DNA of 5,490 nt from Dehalococcoidales bacterium. Lineage in GTDB: Bacteria > Chloroflexota > Dehalococcoidia > Dehalococcoidales > UBA5760. Positions within the stretch are counted from its first letter, which is position 1. Every line of letters starts with the position of its first letter. The notes under the pieces were generated by a model. That model saw only the letters and a list, made by a program, of their open reading frames with translations, did not search any database and was not told where the DNA came from. The position numbers were made by a program, and so were the translations under genes. Shown in pieces: positions 4,382-5,490 of this stretch. Where the stretch lies: positions 1 through 5,490 of the forward strand of contig JAQTTS010000161.1 of NCBI GenBank assembly GCA_028710655.1, given 5' to 3'.

Positions 4382-5104
4382 GTAACGAATTCTGATGCGT
4401 ATAATAAGACCCAGTGCCATAACTGAAATAATCGGAGCTAATGCTATCAATGCCACTAATCCCAAGCCATATATTATCATACTCTGGTCACCTGTAGCCG
4501 ATGCTAAACCTAAGCCGACCCCTAACAAAAATGTATTGGCCATTGGTCCAGTTGCTACGCCTCCTGCATCAAAGGCAAAACCTACAAACTCTTTTTTTGT
4601 GAACCAGAGTATCACTATAGCCAGTGTATAACCAGGTAATAATATAGAAAGTAGAGGAATACTATAGACGATTCTGGCCATGCCCAAAGCAACGAAAAAA
4701 GCTACCCCAATGCAAATTGCATAGAGAACGGCGCGTTTATGGATGGAACCAGATGACGCCTCTTCAACCTGATCACATAAAATCCGTACTGCCGGCTCGC
4801 TCCAGGTGGTGATAAAGCCGAGTAAAAATCCGAATGGAATCACCAGCCACTTGTGAGTAAAATTTCCCAGAGCCTCTCCGATGGCCTGACCATAGGGTAA
4901 AAATCCTGTGTGAACCCCCTGTAAAAACAGGAGAAGCCCGAAAGCGGATATTGCCGTCCCTTTCACCAGGTTAAAGACGTAGGTTTTCGGCAGTTTCAGG
5001 AATAAAGTCTGAAACACTAAAAGAATGACTAAAAGAGGGAGAACTGCTTCTATCACTCCCAGTGTTGTTGTATCCAGGTTATTAAAAATAGTAATTCCGC
5101 TCAA
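4373..5104 (-). CDS. DUF1538 integral membrane protein B (putative cation transporter subunit)
   Basis: The 243-residue protein is mostly hydrophobic, with about six or seven predicted membrane segments (roughly 15-36, 48-64, 86-102, 125-146, 150-168, 190-204, 210-235) and a basic C-terminus. Polar conserved spots are Trp-Ser-Glu-Pro-Ala-Val-Arg (101-107), Asp-Gln-Val-Glu-Glu-Ala-Ser-Ser-Gly (111-119) and Phe-Asp-Ala-Gly-Gly-Val-Ala-Thr-Gly (178-186), the DUF1538 pattern. The last is repeated in the upstream protein, so the two are paralogues. A DUF1538 pair, UmpAB, has been reported as a two-component Na+(Li+,K+)/H+ antiporter in Halomonas; transport is therefore plausible, but the ion here is unknown. 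No ATG is available near the N-terminus. The best start is a TTG at 5104 that overlaps the upstream TGA by 4 nt, with GGGGATGA upstream as a possible ribosome site. This implies coupled translation and possibly fixed stoichiometry with protein A. Confidence 0.85.
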   Translation of the reverse strand: MSGITIFNNLDTTTLGVIEAVLPLLVILLVFQTLFLKLPKTYVFNLVKGTAISAFGLLLFLQGVHTGFLPYGQAIGEALGNFTHKWLVIPFGFLLGFITTWSEPAVRILCDQVEEASSGSIHKRAVLYAICIGVAFFVALGMARIVYSIPLLSILLPGYTLAIVILWFTKKEFVGFAFDAGGVATGPMANTFLLGVGLGLASATGDQSMIIYGLGLVALIALAPIISVMALGLIIRIRIRYRG

Positions 5105-5490
5105 CCTACTATCATCCCCATTATCATTACCGCCACGATCGGGCCTATGGAGGCTATTCCCAGCAGTCCAAAACCATCTGATATAGCAGACCTGCCTGCC
5201 AGGACCGAGCTTAACCCGAGACCCAGCGCGATGACTACCGGCGTGGTCAACGCGCCGGTGGTGACGCTGCCTGAATCGAATGCCAGAGATATGAAATCAG
5301 GCGGTGTAAAAAATGACAGGACAATTACAATAAGATAACTGGTGGTCAGAAGATAGGCAATACGAAATCCAAAGATGATTCGCATCATGGCCAGCGTTAT
5401 GAAAAAAGCTAAGCCGATACCTATAATATAAACAAGGCTATTAGCAGAAACAGCACCGCCTGTGATGTTATCAGCTTGCCTGGATAGTAC
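5101..5490 (-). CDS. DUF1538 integral membrane protein A, C-terminal part (5' end outside window)
   Basis: The frame is open through the right edge, and 129 C-terminal residues are visible. ATGs at 5388 and 5385 are internal: conserved sequence continues upstream of them. Visible segments are a hydrophobic helix (19-34), a second (44-61), the Phe-Asp-Ser-Gly-Ser-Val-Thr-Thr-Gly motif (71-79) and two further hydrophobic stretches (82-95, 104-128). Position by position it parallels DUF1538 protein B: the loop before the first helix (Ala-Asp-Asn-Ile-Thr-Gly-Gly versus Glu-Glu-Ala-Ser-Ser-Gly-Ser), the aromatic helix, and the Phe-Asp-x-Gly-x-Val-x-Thr-Gly motif. It is the first visible gene of the transporter operon; the promoter must lie to the right of the window. 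The last codons provide the ribosome site and overlap for protein B. Confidence 0.85.
   Translation of the reverse strand, partial: VLSRQADNITGGAVSANSLVYIIGIGLAFFITLAMMRIIFGFRIAYLLTTSYLIVIVLSFFTPPDFISLAFDSGSVTTGALTTPVVIALGLGLSSVLAGRSAISDGFGLLGIASIGPIVAVMIMGMIVG

Noticed and set aside
5101..5388. Taking the ATG at 5388 as the start of the first DUF1538 gene
   Set aside because: The frame stays open to the window edge, and the upstream residues align with the paralogue's loop and helix, so that ATG is internal.
1..5490. tRNA, rRNA, CRISPR array, insertion sequence or integrase
   Set aside because: No regularly spaced repeats, terminal inverted repeats, cloverleaf-like sequence or recombinase motifs were seen on either strand.

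Overview
The window holds eight protein-coding genes in three blocks. It looks bacterial: gene starts carry Shine-Dalgarno sequences, genes are packed into operons with 4-8 nt overlaps, and a bacterial-type sliding clamp is present. The gene set (DUF1538 pair with a P-II protein, hemerythrin-like protein, DUF488) suggests an anaerobe or a deep-branching environmental lineage. Something like Dehalococcoidia/Chloroflexota is my best guess, but nothing here proves the taxon.

Left block (about 1-2101, minus strand). Two genes are read leftward. The first (1307-2101) encodes a divergent sigma-70-like factor with two cysteine clusters likely to bind zinc. Only 30 bp later and in the same frame lies a divergent paralogue of the DNA polymerase III beta sliding clamp (1-1276), whose 3' end is outside the window. 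The clamp keeps the peptide-binding pocket motifs, including its terminal Val-Val-Met-Pro-Met. It then runs on into an acidic Glu/Ala/Pro/Thr tail instead of ending. The sigma-like protein has a Gln-Lys-Arg-Met-Phe pentapeptide near its C-terminus that fits the clamp-binding consensus. Together they suggest a clamp-tethered transcription factor, similar in principle to phage T4 late transcription. The pair has the character of accessory or mobile-element DNA, but no integrase, repeat border or att site is visible.

Middle block (2102-3456). A 328-bp AT-richer gap contains a GC-rich inverted repeat and a consensus -10 box. It is followed by two rightward genes: a DUF488 protein (2430-2969) and a hemerythrin HHE-domain protein (3013-3456) with a strong ribosome binding site.

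Right block (3560-5490, minus strand). A tightly coupled operon is read leftward in the order DUF1538 membrane protein A (start outside the window), DUF1538 membrane protein B, P-II-like signalling protein, and a two-CBS-domain protein. Successive genes overlap or lie within 5 nt. The likely picture is a two-subunit cation transporter, resembling reported UmpAB-type antiporters, controlled by a P-II-like trimer and an adenine-nucleotide-sensing CBS protein. The hemerythrin gene and this operon converge on a 103-bp gap at 3457-3559.
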